Assembly: GCA_007745635.1 (NCBI GenBank)
Contig: CP036272.1
Coordinates: 4,573,350 to 4,615,733 of the forward strand
DNA length: 42,384 nucleotides
Origin: Stieleria bergensis
GTDB lineage: Bacteria; Planctomycetota; Planctomycetia; Pirellulales; Pirellulaceae
Direction: 5' to 3'
The position numbers were made by a program, and so were the translations under genes. Each line of letters opens with the position of its first letter. Position 1 is the first letter of the stretch. The notes below the pieces were generated by a model. It was not told the origin of the DNA. It saw only the letters and a program-made list of their open reading frames with translations, and searched no databases. Below, one piece after another: positions 31,115 through 38,849 of the stretch.

Positions 31115-31532
31115 CCCAGCAGGCCAGTCCCATTTGGCCAATCCCATTTGGCCAGTGGACTGGGGATGCGTCCCAGAAAGTGTGCCTGGGGAAGATTGAA
31201 CGTGAAGGATTCGTTCCTGGGAATCCTTCACATGGCCTGGCTTGACTTACTGCGTTTGTCAAACCCTGCCAGCTCAATGCTCTTTTCAAAATCGATTCGC
31301 TGATCGCTCTGGGTGTGCATGCGACAGCCGGAACAGCGTCACGACCACCGCCTCTCTCTCTCCCTTTTCAGGGCGGCGGTGGTCCGGCGTTGAAACATCG
31401 ATTCTGTTGCCAATCCGAGACCCAGACGACGTGCTGTGATTGAACGACACGTCTGTGAGTTGCAAACACTGGCCATCAGACAAGGCCAATGAAACCGGCC
31501 TTGCACAACAGTGGGGCTAGAACGGGATCGGT
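31115..31532. other. Convergent intergenic region with two strong hairpins
   Basis: A 418-base gap between convergent genes. It contains a direct repeat TCCCATTTGGCCA (twice, about 31127-31154), an 11-bp perfect hairpin GTGAAGGATTC / GAATCCTTCAC (31202-31212 with 31221-31231), and a 10-bp hairpin GACCACCGCC / GGCGGTGGTC (31343-31352 with 31375-31384). Neither hairpin is followed by a T run, so they are only possible transcription stops. No coding frame is convincing. Confidence 0.6.
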
Positions 31533-31790
31533 TTACTCCCAGTTAATGCCTTCAAAGCGTCCACCGGAATTCTCAACGGGCTGACTGCCCGCGTCGACGG
31601 TGCGTTCGCCTTCTTTGCGATGCTTTTCAATCAGCTTGCGTCCCTTTTCAGCGGCCTTCGAAAGATCACTGCGAATCTGTTGGCGATCAATCTGAATCGT
31701 CGTGGTCTCTTCATCTCGATTGATGGTGAACCAATTTGCCATGAAAGCCAAACCAGCGAGAACCACAAGGATCATTACAAACCGAAACAT
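31533..31790 (-). CDS. Small single-span membrane protein
   Basis: 85 residues from the ATG at 31790 (MFRFVMILVVLAGLAFMANW). One N-terminal membrane segment is followed by a charged, helical part (IDRQQIRSDLSKAAEKGRKL) and a disordered end. I do not recognise a family. It is encoded 147 bases downstream of the response regulator on the same strand and may belong to that unit. An upstream frame to 31856 is open but starts poorly. Confidence 0.65.
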   Translation of the reverse strand: MFRFVMILVVLAGLAFMANWFTINRDEETTTIQIDRQQIRSDLSKAAEKGRKLIEKHRKEGERTVDAGSQPVENSGGRFEGINWE

Positions 31791-31937
31791 TACTACCAAA
31801 TCCAATTTGAGTAAAAAGCTATACTTGCGAATCCAATGATAGGCCGTGACGGTCAATCATCCCTTGTCCGTCAGCCCCAATCAGCGTGAGGTTATCCCGC
31901 CACATTCATTCACTTAAACGTCCAGATTCAACAGCCA

Positions 31938-33314
31938 TCAGGCGGCCTTACTGGCTTCTGCATTCAGTTTGTTGTAGAGCGTCTTGCTGCTAACGCCCAG
32001 CTCTTCTGCGGCCGCCTTCTTATCACCACTGTGTCTTTCCAACGCACGATGAATGGCCTGCATCTCCATTTCCTTCAGCGTCATCGGAGCTTCATCGCGG
32101 ACTTGGCTACGCAATTGTCGAAGCGAAAAGTGTCGCGGCAAATGCTCAGCATCAATGGGAAACTGGTCACACAGAATCGAAGCATGCTCAACCACGTTGG
32201 CGAGTTCACGCACATTGCCAGGCCAGCGATGCGCCTTCAGTTCCGCCTCCGCTCGCTCGGTAAAGCATGCTTGTCCGGCCGCTTCGGGGCGAACTTTGAC
32301 CAGCAAGTGCTGAGCCAAAGGCATGATATCGTCTGTCCGATCACGCAGAGGGGGCACATGAATTTCAAAAGTATTGATGCGGAACATCAAGTCTTCGCGA
32401 AACGCTTCGTCATGGACCATTTGTTCCAGATCGCGGTGCGTCGCACAGACAACGCGGACGTCAACTCGCTTGCTCTGGTTGCTTCCCAGTCGCCGAATGT
32501 CACCGGTTTCCAACACGCGCAGCAACTTGGCTTGCATCGCGAGTGGCAACTCACCGATCTCATCCAGAAAGATCGTGCCACCGTCAGCGACTTCAAACAG
32601 TCCCACTCTGGCTGAGTCGGCGCCCGTGAAGGCTCCCTTGACGTGACCAAAGAGCTCACTTTCGATCAGGTTCTCTGGCAGGGCTCCACAGTTGATCGAG
32701 ACCATCGGCTTGTCGGCTCGCAAGCTGCTTTCATGCACTGCCTTGGCGACCAATTCCTTTCCGCATCCGGTTTCGCCGCGAATCATCACCGTGCTGCTGG
32801 TCGGGCCAACTTTGCTGATCGCCTGCCTTACCTGCTCAAAAGCTCCATTCTGGCCAATCAACTCATTGGAACCCTCAACCTGTTCCAAGCGATGTTCCAT
32901 GGCGGCCATCTTCCGCCAGCGATCAAGCTGATGATAGGCGCCGCTAAGCAGTGCCTTGACTTCCTTGAACCGAACGGGTTTGTCGATAAACGCGAACGCT
33001 TGGTTTTCGATCGCGATCATGGCACTGGGCAGATCGGGCTTGCCGGTCAACACAATGACTTGAATCTCAGGCTGAATCGCCCGAGCGCGTTTCATGACTT
33101 CGGACCCATGCATGCCGGGCATGTCCAGATCGACGATCAAGCAATCAAACGGTTCGTGCTCCAACGCTTCAACGGCCAACTCGCCATTGGGGCACACGAC
33201 CACGCTATGTCCAGCGCGATCCAACTGCTGCCGCATCAGTTCCTGCAGTTTGGGCTCATCGTCCGCAAACAGGATGTGCATGGATTCAGATCTAGGCTGC
33301 TTTTCTGACATCAT
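31938..33314 (-). CDS. NtrC-family sigma-54-dependent response regulator
   Basis: 458 residues. The receiver domain (12-125) has the phospho-acceptor Asp62 in LIVDLDMPG and Lys112 in IDKPV. The AAA+ sigma-54 interaction domain has Walker A GETGCGKE at 180-187, the sigma-54 contact loop GAFTGA at 227-232, and Walker B GGTIFLDEIG at 245-254. A Fis-type helix-turn-helix closes the protein (KKAAAEELGVSSKTLYNKLN). Start codons ATG ATG at 33314/33311 lie inside the end of the histidine kinase gene, a 23-base overlap; ATG 33281 would avoid it. The pair forms a two-component system. Target promoters would carry a -24/-12 element, and I found none clearly in the window. Confidence 0.96.
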   Translation of the reverse strand: MMSEKQPRSESMHILFADDEPKLQELMRQQLDRAGHSVVVCPNGELAVEALEHEPFDCLIVDLDMPGMHGSEVMKRARAIQPEIQVIVLTGKPDLPSAMIAIENQAFAFIDKPVRFKEVKALLSGAYHQLDRWRKMAAMEHRLEQVEGSNELIGQNGAFEQVRQAISKVGPTSSTVMIRGETGCGKELVAKAVHESSLRADKPMVSINCGALPENLIESELFGHVKGAFTGADSARVGLFEVADGGTIFLDEIGELPLAMQAKLLRVLETGDIRRLGSNQSKRVDVRVVCATHRDLEQMVHDEAFREDLMFRINTFEIHVPPLRDRTDDIMPLAQHLLVKVRPEAAGQACFTERAEAELKAHRWPGNVRELANVVEHASILCDQFPIDAEHLPRHFSLRQLRSQVRDEAPMTLKEMEMQAIHRALERHSGDKKAAAEELGVSSKTLYNKLNAEASKAA

Positions 33315-35034
33315 TCCATTCCAAGGATTTCGAATCGGCCTTGTTGCCGATGGTAAGAACCGGTTGTTGCTGATCAGCCGCCGCAGGCAATCGGAGGATC
33401 ATTTTGGAACCTTTGCCTTCACCTTCGCTAAACGGGGTCAATGATCCATGGTGCATGGAGACGATTCGGTAACTGATACTCAACCCCAAGCCGGTGCCGC
33501 TGTTGTCTCGTTTGCGCGTAAAGAAGGGCTCGAAGAGATGATTGATGACTTCGGCGTCCATCCCGCAACCATCATCATCCACCGAGACCATGGCGCTGCG
33601 AACACCCGTCAACGGATCGCGGTCGTAACGCGCAGTCACGTCGACTTTCCCCTCGTTGTCCACCGATTCCAAGGCGTTGGAAATCAGGTTCAACAACACC
33701 TGCTGGATTTCCTGTGAATTGCAGTGCGCCAGCACGGGCTGATCGGCGTGAACGGTGATTGTTTTGCATCGGTACTGGCCCACTTTGGTGACCATCGAAA
33801 CGACGTTGGAGACCAGTTCCTTCAAGTCCACATCGCTCCGCGAGGAATCGCCCAGTTGAGCAAAGTTCAACAGCCGCTTGGTAATGCCTTTGACCCGAAA
33901 CGCCTCCGATTGAATGGTCTCCAGGGTCTCTGAAAGCTCGCCCAGGAAGGCTGGATCGAACTGTTTCAACTGTTCTTCGGGCAGGTCTTCAAGATGCGTT
34001 TCCATGATTTCGGCACTAAACGCGATGATGCCCATCGGGTTGTTGACTTCATGAGCCACCCCGGCGGCAAGAAATCCAACGCTGGCCAGCCGTTCGTTTT
34101 GAATCAATTCACGTGATCGCAGCCGCACCTCTTCCTCGGCCTGCTCTTTTGCCAGCTGCAGATCCTTCAGTGCTTGACGAAACCGACCTGTGATGTCGTT
34201 CACGGTATTGGCCAAACGACCGATTTCGTCGTCGTGTTCCAAAATGATCTGGTTACTCCACTGACCGTCGGCAATCGTTTGGGCGCCCACAGACAGCGTG
34301 TTGAACGGCGATGCAATATTGTTCCAATAGTACCAAGCAATGCCGACAAAGAGCACCAATGCGACACCACCGATGAATGCCATCGACGAACGCATGTTCC
34401 GCTGTTGCTGAGTCATCCCTGCCAGGAACTGATTCACGCCATGCGTCAGCAAACGAATTTCCTTACCCGCCTGTTGTTCAAGTTCCAATGCGATGGCCAA
34501 TAAGATCGCATGCTCATCAGCGGCGATGAAAGACGCCTCGTCACCATCTGATTTTCCCAAGAAGACATCCGCCGTCCTCTCAAAGTCCTCATAGGCGGGC
34601 CGATACCGCTCCAGCTCTCGGCCGAAGCGCGTGAGCGATTGCGTTTGCTCGACGCGTAGAACCGCCGTGTTTGGCAACTCCGATAATTCACGACTTCCCT
34701 GGACCGTCCGCTGCAACTGAACATGGACCAGTTCAAGGTTGTGCAATGAATTTTCGATTTCATCGCGCATCCCAAAGACTTGTTCATAGGTGTCGTTGGA
34801 CTTTCTGATCCGCTCACTGGTAGAAAGCCTGACCGTGGCCGACCGGAGCCGCAGCGCCCAACTATACAAGTCGCTGGTGTGTTTGATCTCTGCACTTAGC
34901 AGCTCAAACTCTTTGGTCAAAATGCGGTCGCGGCGAACCTGGTACAAGCTGCAACCAACCAAGACGAAGAACACCACTGCCAGAACGATCAGTCCTGCAA
35001 TGATCTTGGTCCGAATTTTCCAGCTTCCCATCAT
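33292..35034 (-). CDS. Membrane sensor histidine kinase
   Basis: 580 residues if read from the ATG at 35034. Other starts, ATG 35118 and GTG 35127, are possible, and the true start is uncertain. Membrane segments lie at about 10-30 and 217-236, with a ~185-residue helical periplasmic sensor between them and no recognised ligand domain. HAMP-like sequence follows (ASPFNTLSVGAQTIADGQWS). The phospho-acceptor is His328 in AAGVAHEVNNPMG. The ATPase domain has ISNALES (N box), VDDDGCGMD (G1), FEPFFTRK (F) and SGTGLGLSI (G2). It is the cognate partner of the overlapping NtrC-type regulator and resembles NtrB-like membrane kinases. Confidence 0.95.
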   Translation of the reverse strand: MMGSWKIRTKIIAGLIVLAVVFFVLVGCSLYQVRRDRILTKEFELLSAEIKHTSDLYSWALRLRSATVRLSTSERIRKSNDTYEQVFGMRDEIENSLHNLELVHVQLQRTVQGSRELSELPNTAVLRVEQTQSLTRFGRELERYRPAYEDFERTADVFLGKSDGDEASFIAADEHAILLAIALELEQQAGKEIRLLTHGVNQFLAGMTQQQRNMRSSMAFIGGVALVLFVGIAWYYWNNIASPFNTLSVGAQTIADGQWSNQIILEHDDEIGRLANTVNDITGRFRQALKDLQLAKEQAEEEVRLRSRELIQNERLASVGFLAAGVAHEVNNPMGIIAFSAEIMETHLEDLPEEQLKQFDPAFLGELSETLETIQSEAFRVKGITKRLLNFAQLGDSSRSDVDLKELVSNVVSMVTKVGQYRCKTITVHADQPVLAHCNSQEIQQVLLNLISNALESVDNEGKVDVTARYDRDPLTGVRSAMVSVDDDGCGMDAEVINHLFEPFFTRKRDNSGTGLGLSISYRIVSMHHGSLTPFSEGEGKGSKMILRLPAAADQQQPVLTIGNKADSKSLEWNDVRKAA

Positions 35035-35275
35035 CAGACTACAGTCCGTTGTCAATCTGTTGTTAGCACGTGCTTGCGCGGCACCGTCCAAAACGGCCGC
35101 ATTGACGACGATAGACATTGCCCCCACGGAATCGCAAGGTCAGATCAAAGCGCCGCCGCGAGCGTGTTGAGCCCCTTGTCGAGCGAAAATGCGAGTGTTT
35201 CCGCAGCCCATCGGCCGCTTGCAATGCCGGTTACGTGATTGAATCGCCCAGCTGGCAACCAATGGCCCACTGGCA

Positions 35276-35312
35276 GTTCATGGCTGGAAGTTCATGGCTG
35301 GAAGTTCATGGC
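35276..35312. repeat. 14-bp tandem repeat, 2.6 copies
   Basis: GTTCATGGCTGGAA occurs at 35276-35289 and 35290-35303, followed by a 9-base partial copy. It lies in the spacer upstream of the histidine kinase. The rest of 35035-35607 holds nothing I can call. Confidence 0.9.
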
Positions 35313-35607
35313 CGATTGCTCTCACGATCGGCGTCCCAAGCGTGGTCGCGGTGCTGCAGGCAGATTCCAGCGCGCGAACCTGCGGCGGCCCCAAGTGTCT
35401 ATCCGGCCAGCGAATCACGCTGGCCAAACGCTGGCGAGAGCACGGCAATTGCTCACCGACATCGACCGAAAACAGTAACCCTGGCGGGAAAGTTTGGACC
35501 CCACGCTTGGGAACGGAAATTCCCCCAAAACCGGCCTTTCCACCCCTTCTGACCGCCTTACGCAGACCTGGAATTCCGCGGAGTCACCCCAGTCTGCCAA
35601 AATTTAC

Positions 35608-35636
35608 TTGCTTTTTTCGGGCAATGTTTCGATAAT
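35608..35636 (+). promoter_or_regulatory. Predicted promoter of the candidate structured RNA
   Basis: TTGCTT (35608-35613) is followed after 17 bases by GATAAT (35631-35636), five of six matches to the -10 consensus. Transcription would begin near 35643. Confidence 0.5.
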
Positions 35637-35740
35637 TGCCACGTCGTTTCGCACTGACGCGGTGCGTTGGACTACTTCCGAACGTCCCCGGTTTCACTCT
35701 TGTTGGCGCAAGAGATCGGCGGCGTCAAACCAAGTTTAAA

Positions 35741-35752
35741 AAGGAGGTGATC
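35741..35752 (+). promoter_or_regulatory. Unusually long Shine-Dalgarno sequence
   Basis: AAGGAGGTGATC is a 12-base match to the complement of the 16S rRNA tail. The GGAGG core is 7 bases upstream of GTG 35755. Natural ribosome binding sites rarely exceed 6-8 bases, and no other gene here has one of this strength. Confidence 0.75.
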
Positions 35753-35754
35753 AA

Positions 35755-35796
35755 GTGGATTATTGCTGTACTAGCCAACGGGGGAGCAACCCGTAG
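35755..35796 (+). CDS. Possible 13-residue leader peptide
   Basis: GTG start at ideal distance from the long Shine-Dalgarno, then 12 codons and TAG, giving MDYCCTSQRGSNP. The ACGGG/CCCGT hairpin lies over its last codons and stop. If translated, ribosome position would control folding of the downstream hairpins. It may instead be a by-product of the RNA. Confidence 0.35.
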   Translation: MDYCCTSQRGSNP

Positions 35797-35868
35797 ACGT
35801 GGTCGGCGGGCTGACACTATGGGTCAGCTTCCCCACTCGAGATCATCTTTTTGATCGCGAGATATATT

Positions 35869-35912
35869 CCGCTTGTCGTGATTCTACCTTGGTCACGGCA
35901 AGCGGTTTTTTT
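35869..35912 (+). terminator. Rho-independent terminator of the candidate RNA
   Basis: CCGCTTG-T-CGTGA pairs with TCACG-G-CAAGCGG (35869-35881 with 35893-35905), 12 pairs plus one T/G, and is followed by seven T (35906-35912). It clearly ends transcription before the tRNA gene at 35959. Confidence 0.92.
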
Positions 35913-35958
35913 GTGATTGCATTCCCCCGTCAATCCTTTATCCTTGGCCCCCCCAAAC

Positions 35959-36032
35959 GCCCTTGTAGCTCAGCTGGATAGAGCATTCGACTTCTAATCG
36001 AACGGTCGCAGGTTCGAATCCTGCCAAGGGTG
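35959..36032 (+). tRNA. tRNA-Arg (anticodon UCU)
   Basis: A full cloverleaf: acceptor GCCCTTG pairs with CAAGGGT (last pair G-U), D arm GCTC/GAGC, anticodon stem TTCGA/TCGAA around loop CTTCTAA with anticodon TCT, and T arm GCAGG/CCTGC with loop TTCGAAT. No CCA is encoded. It reads AGA codons. tRNA genes are common insertion sites, and the accessory region with the DGR begins right after it. Confidence 0.96.
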
Positions 36033-36960
36033 CTTCCTCCGGTCACCGCTTGACTATGCACCACAAGTTGACTCTCAACTGTGGTCACAAAGCCTGTTGA
36101 TAAGCCGCGTTATAACGTACTTTCTGGCAATGACTTACGTCGATGAATGATTGAGTGAGACTCTCTGAGTTGATCGCCACTCTTGATCACGGGCCGCTGA
36201 CTACCGCCAAAGTTCGAACTCCGGCACTCCCGCTCTCAGACTCTCTCCTGTTTTAGGCCGCATAAGTTAGCGATGTCGCGTTTGAGTGGTGCGGGTGAGA
36301 TTCGAACCCACGTCCGTGATGGAGTGACTCTGAACGAAATCCGAGCCTTAGTGTCGAACACTTAATCGCAAAAAATGGTGCAGCGGTGAAAGGACCGAAG
36401 CGACTTGGATGCAAGCCAAAATCTGGTAGGCCGATGCAACTTCCGCGCGTTCGCGGATGAAGAAGCATCGAAGATGCAGCCGATGTTCAAGCTGCCAATG
36501 GCTGCCGTCGCGCCCTTGTGCCTCTGTGAAAGCACCGGCCTGCCGCCGTTCTAACCATGTCAAGCTGAGGCGTGCCAACGATTTGTGTCAAAGTCGTGCG
36601 TTCAACCCTGAAAAAACAGAACGCTGTTTGGACTTTGCGTGATCACGGGCAATGCTACGATTCCAAGCAACAAGCCCACCGCCGAAAACGACGATGGGTT
36701 TGTTTGAAAAAAAGTCGGGGCGACTGGCGGTTGTTTGAACGAGTGGTGGTTGAATATGCGATGGTGTGCCTTGGCAATTTGCAAGACATCCTGCGAGTGT
36801 CAAGCCTCGGTCAGCGTGACAGTTGTCACGAGCTCTCGATAGCGCTTACGAGGTAGCCGCGTCTATGCGTATGAATCTGGCGGTGGAACCGGTCTGATGC
36901 TCCTCTGCCGCGAGACAAAAGGGCGCAAAGGCGGCCGCAAACAGGGCGAGATGAAGGTCG
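36033..36960. other. Non-coding region between tRNA-Arg and the DGR terminator
   Basis: About 930 bases without a convincing gene. It contains the orphan tRNA-like 3' end at 36287-36315 and the dyad CGTGACA-GT-TGTCACG (36815-36830). The open frames between 36250 and 36860 are short and have no protein-like pattern. Confidence 0.5.
36287..36315 (-). other. Orphan tRNA/tmRNA-like 3' end
   Basis: On the minus strand, GGAC precedes a T arm GTGGG-TTCGAAT-CTCAC, which is directly followed by a 7-base acceptor strand CCGCACC and discriminator A. This geometry is exactly that of a tRNA 3' half, and GGAC before the T arm is typical of tmRNA. No matching 5' strand GGTGCGG is found upstream, nor downstream as a permuted gene would need. 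It may be a remnant left by integration at the 3' end of ssrA or a tRNA gene, or the end of an unusual tmRNA. Confidence 0.4.
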
Positions 36961-37002
36961 AAAAAAAGCGGGCCAACCTTCGAGCAACGACGGTTGGCCC
37001 GC
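36961..37002 (-). terminator. Rho-independent terminator of the DGR operon/TR RNA
   Basis: On the minus strand, GCGGGCCAACC (36992-37002) pairs perfectly over 11 bp with GGTTGGCCCGC (36968-36978) around a 13-base loop, then seven T (36961-36967). It lies about 195 bases after the template repeat and defines the likely 3' end of the TR-containing RNA. Confidence 0.92.
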
Positions 37003-37197
37003 CCGTATTCCGTGCGGCCGCGCCTTTCATCGAAACGACTCGCCACCGCCGCACACCACCTTATTCGCCCACCGGCAAATTCGCCGGTGCGCTGGAGAAT
37101 CGGGTAGTCCCTGTGTGGGCACGGCCGCTGGAGCCGTTTTGACGACCCCAACGATTCTGGCCCAAACAGTCTGCTTCCACCGCACACCGTACCGGGG

Positions 37198-37316
37198 CTT
37201 GCGACGCGAAAACCGTTGTTGTTGTTCTCGTTCGCCGGGTTGTTGTCGTTCCGGTTCGACGACGACAAGTTGTTGGAGTTGTTGTTCCAGTTGCCGCCGC
37301 GGATCCCGCGATTCGA
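37198..37316 (-). repeat. DGR template repeat (TR)
   Basis: A 119-base sequence matched to the VR at 38953-39071. In the coding direction it reads as SSNRGIRGGNWNNNSNNLSS and continues with many AAC codons, the classic adenine-rich TR. It differs from the VR at about 26 positions, 25 of them adenines in this strand. It begins 32 bases after the reverse transcriptase stop. The frame across it is open for ~200 codons, but this reflects the repeat, and no gene is called. The shared 3' end GGTTTTCGCGTCGCAAG is the likely IMH* region. Confidence 0.96.
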
Positions 37317-37348
37317 CGAACCCTTGATCCCGATTCCCCTCCCTATCG

Positions 37349-38389
37349 TCAGCGGCTCAACACCGCTCGACGTAGACCCACACTTTGCGCATGTTTTGTA
37401 TGTGCCACCCACGCCCGCACGCTCGTGGTCAAAGTTGATGCGGGCAATCGCCCCTGTCCCACCTCCCAACGCATGGCTCGGAATTTCGCCTGATACCGAC
37501 GAGCCGTTGCGGCTCGAACCCGGATACGACCGTCCCTGCGGACTACGAATCCGACGAAGTCGACACCGCTACGAGTGTGCAGCAAACGATACTTGTCGGG
37601 ATGCATGCACAAGTGCAGCGATGCGAGCTTGTCCTTGACACGCTGACCCTGCTCTTTCAATCGCCGACGATCATCACCGAAAAGCAGGAAATCGTCCAGG
37701 TAGCGGAGGTAGCCTTTCACTCGCAGTTCGTGCTTCACGAAGTGGTCGAGCGCGTCTAAATAAACATTCGCCAGGAATTGGCTCGTCAGATTTCCAATCG
37801 GCAATCCACACTTGTGGAGCCGCACATCGAACAAGTCGCCGCCGCTGGACCATTCCTGCCGCACACGGTCGTGATGCGTCTCCAACACCTTCGTGATCAG
37901 CACCAACAGACGATCGTCGCCGATCACCCGACTGACCAAGGACATCAGGACGCCATGATCGATGCTGGGGAAGTACTTCTGTACATCGCACTTGAGGGCG
38001 TAATCAAATCGCCGGGTGAATTGCGAGGCCCGACGCATTGCCGCATGCGTTCCCTTACCGGGACGACTGGCGTACGAATCTTCAATGAATCGCCGCTCGA
38101 AAATGGGCTGGATGACTCGCACAATCGCATGATGCACCACTCGGTCCCGAAACGGTGCGGCCGCCACCAATCGCTCTTTTGGTTCGTGGATCCGGAAATA
38201 GTGGTACTCGCCGGGACGATAAACCTCGCCCGATAGTTCCGCTTGCAGATCGACCACCTGCCGCTCCAAATCTGCGTAGAACGATGCGCCGGGCTCACGC
38301 CAACGTTTTCCTCGCAAGGCTTCACGGGCGGCAGCCAGCACATTCTCAAACGAAACAACTTGCTCAAACAGATGTTTGTGGCGGTGCAT
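37349..38389 (-). CDS. DGR reverse transcriptase
   Basis: 346 residues from the ATG at 38389; a GTG at 38398 would add three. It copies TR RNA into cDNA with adenine-specific errors. Motifs, numbered from the GTG: RFIEDSYASRPGKGTHAAM (motif 2 region), catalytic Asp138 in LKCDVQKYFPSIDH, IGNLTSQ at 201-207 (the DGR signature in motif 4, where retrons and group II introns have QGxxxSP), catalytic YLDD at 233-236, and GVDFVGFVVRRDG near motif 7. The C-terminal thumb ends with SVRAWVAHTKHAQSVGLRRA, as in other DGR enzymes. Length and motifs are complete, so activity is likely. It overlaps avd by 26 bases. Confidence 0.96.
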   Translation of the reverse strand: MHRHKHLFEQVVSFENVLAAAREALRGKRWREPGASFYADLERQVVDLQAELSGEVYRPGEYHYFRIHEPKERLVAAAPFRDRVVHHAIVRVIQPIFERRFIEDSYASRPGKGTHAAMRRASQFTRRFDYALKCDVQKYFPSIDHGVLMSLVSRVIGDDRLLVLITKVLETHHDRVRQEWSSGGDLFDVRLHKCGLPIGNLTSQFLANVYLDALDHFVKHELRVKGYLRYLDDFLLFGDDRRRLKEQGQRVKDKLASLHLCMHPDKYRLLHTRSGVDFVGFVVRRDGRIRVRAATARRYQAKFRAMRWEVGQGRLPASTLTTSVRAWVAHTKHAQSVGLRRAVLSR

Positions 38390-38750
38390 CTCCGACACTT
38401 TCCTTGCTGGATGATTGCTTCCACCAGCCGCCGACCATTCGACCGCATTCGGTCACGCCCCGGCAACTGAACTCATATTGCTTGCCGCTGAGCAGGTTTC
38501 GCTCTTGGGCCAGCCGTAACAGCCAGCGGAGCATTTCGATCTTTCGGTTGGCGGTCGCTAACAAGTCCGACTTGCGGCGACTGTAGGCCGCCTCCACCAA
38601 CAATTCCAGAATGTCCAAAGCGTGATCCGTTAGTCGCTGCCCGAAAATGAATCGCTGATTCTTCGGGAAACCATCAACGCGATCCAGCAACCACTTCGTG
38701 AAATCGTACCACTTGATCAGAACCACCGGTGGGTCGGTCGGCTTCGCCAC
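38364..38750 (-). CDS. avd: DGR accessory variability protein Avd
   Basis: 128 residues from a GTG. It is a small, helical, positively charged protein of the Avd/four-helix-bundle family: VVLIKWYDFTKWLLDRVDGF, PKNQRFIFGQRLTDHALDIL, LVEAAYSRRKSDLLATANRK and CGRMVGGWWKQ follow the order of the four helices. In Bordetella phage BPP-1, Avd forms a pentamer that binds the reverse transcriptase and TR RNA and is essential for retrohoming. It lies between the target gene and the reverse transcriptase and overlaps the latter, the standard order. The C-terminal ~20 residues are disordered. Confidence 0.92.
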   Translation of the reverse strand: MAKPTDPPVVLIKWYDFTKWLLDRVDGFPKNQRFIFGQRLTDHALDILELLVEAAYSRRKSDLLATANRKIEMLRWLLRLAQERNLLSGKQYEFSCRGVTECGRMVGGWWKQSSSKESVGDAPPQTSV

Positions 38751-38798
38751 GTCACACAGTTCCCGCGTCCAACGACCATTTCAATTTTCAAAATCGCG

Positions 38799-38815
38799 CG
38801 CCGCCTGCGGCGGCG
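38799..38815. promoter_or_regulatory. GC-rich hairpin between target gene and avd
   Basis: CGCCGCC-TGC-GGCGGCG is a perfect 7-bp stem with a 3-base loop, 35 bases after the target stop codon. DGR retrohoming in BPP-1 is helped by a GC-rich hairpin just after the VR. Here the distance to the VR end is about 137 bases, longer than in BPP-1, so it could instead slow transcription between genes. Confidence 0.5.
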
Positions 38816-38849
38816 AAGAAAAAGGATAAAAGGAAAAAAGAGAAAAGGG

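Larger units (their letters stand above)
35643..35912 (+). ncRNA. Candidate ~270-nt structured RNA with leader peptide
   Basis: The stretch from the predicted start to a strong terminator contains a chain of perfect or near-perfect hairpins: CTCTTG/CAAGAG (35697-35714), ACGGG/CCCGT (35778-35794), GCTGAC/GTCAGC (35810-35828), CTCG.GATCA/TGATC.CGAG (35836-35861) and the terminator (35869-35905). In its centre lies AAGGAGGTGATC (35741-35752), complementary to the last 12 bases of the usual 16S rRNA 3' end, and a 13-codon frame. No known family is recognised. It could be a small mRNA with regulated translation, an attenuator for downstream tRNA-Arg, or an RNA that titrates the ribosome's anti-Shine-Dalgarno. 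Confidence 0.5.

Noticed and set aside
36287..36700. Complete tmRNA gene on the minus strand
   Set aside because: The T arm and acceptor 3' strand fit, but no 5' strand GGTGCGG, no GGNTTCGACG-like start and no tag frame with a typical Ala-Ala end were found at the right distance. A sequence near 36690 pairs only partly.
36846..37469. A 207-codon minus-strand open frame with an Asn-rich segment
   Set aside because: It is the template repeat and its flanks read in the frame of the target gene. It overlaps the end of the reverse transcriptase, has no ribosome binding site, and the Asn codons reflect TR adenines.
37349..38389. Reverse transcriptase as retron or group II intron enzyme
   Set aside because: Motif 4 is IGNLTSQ, not QGxxxSP. 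There is no maturase/HNH domain and no msr/msd-like or intron RNA structure, while TR, VR and Avd are all present.
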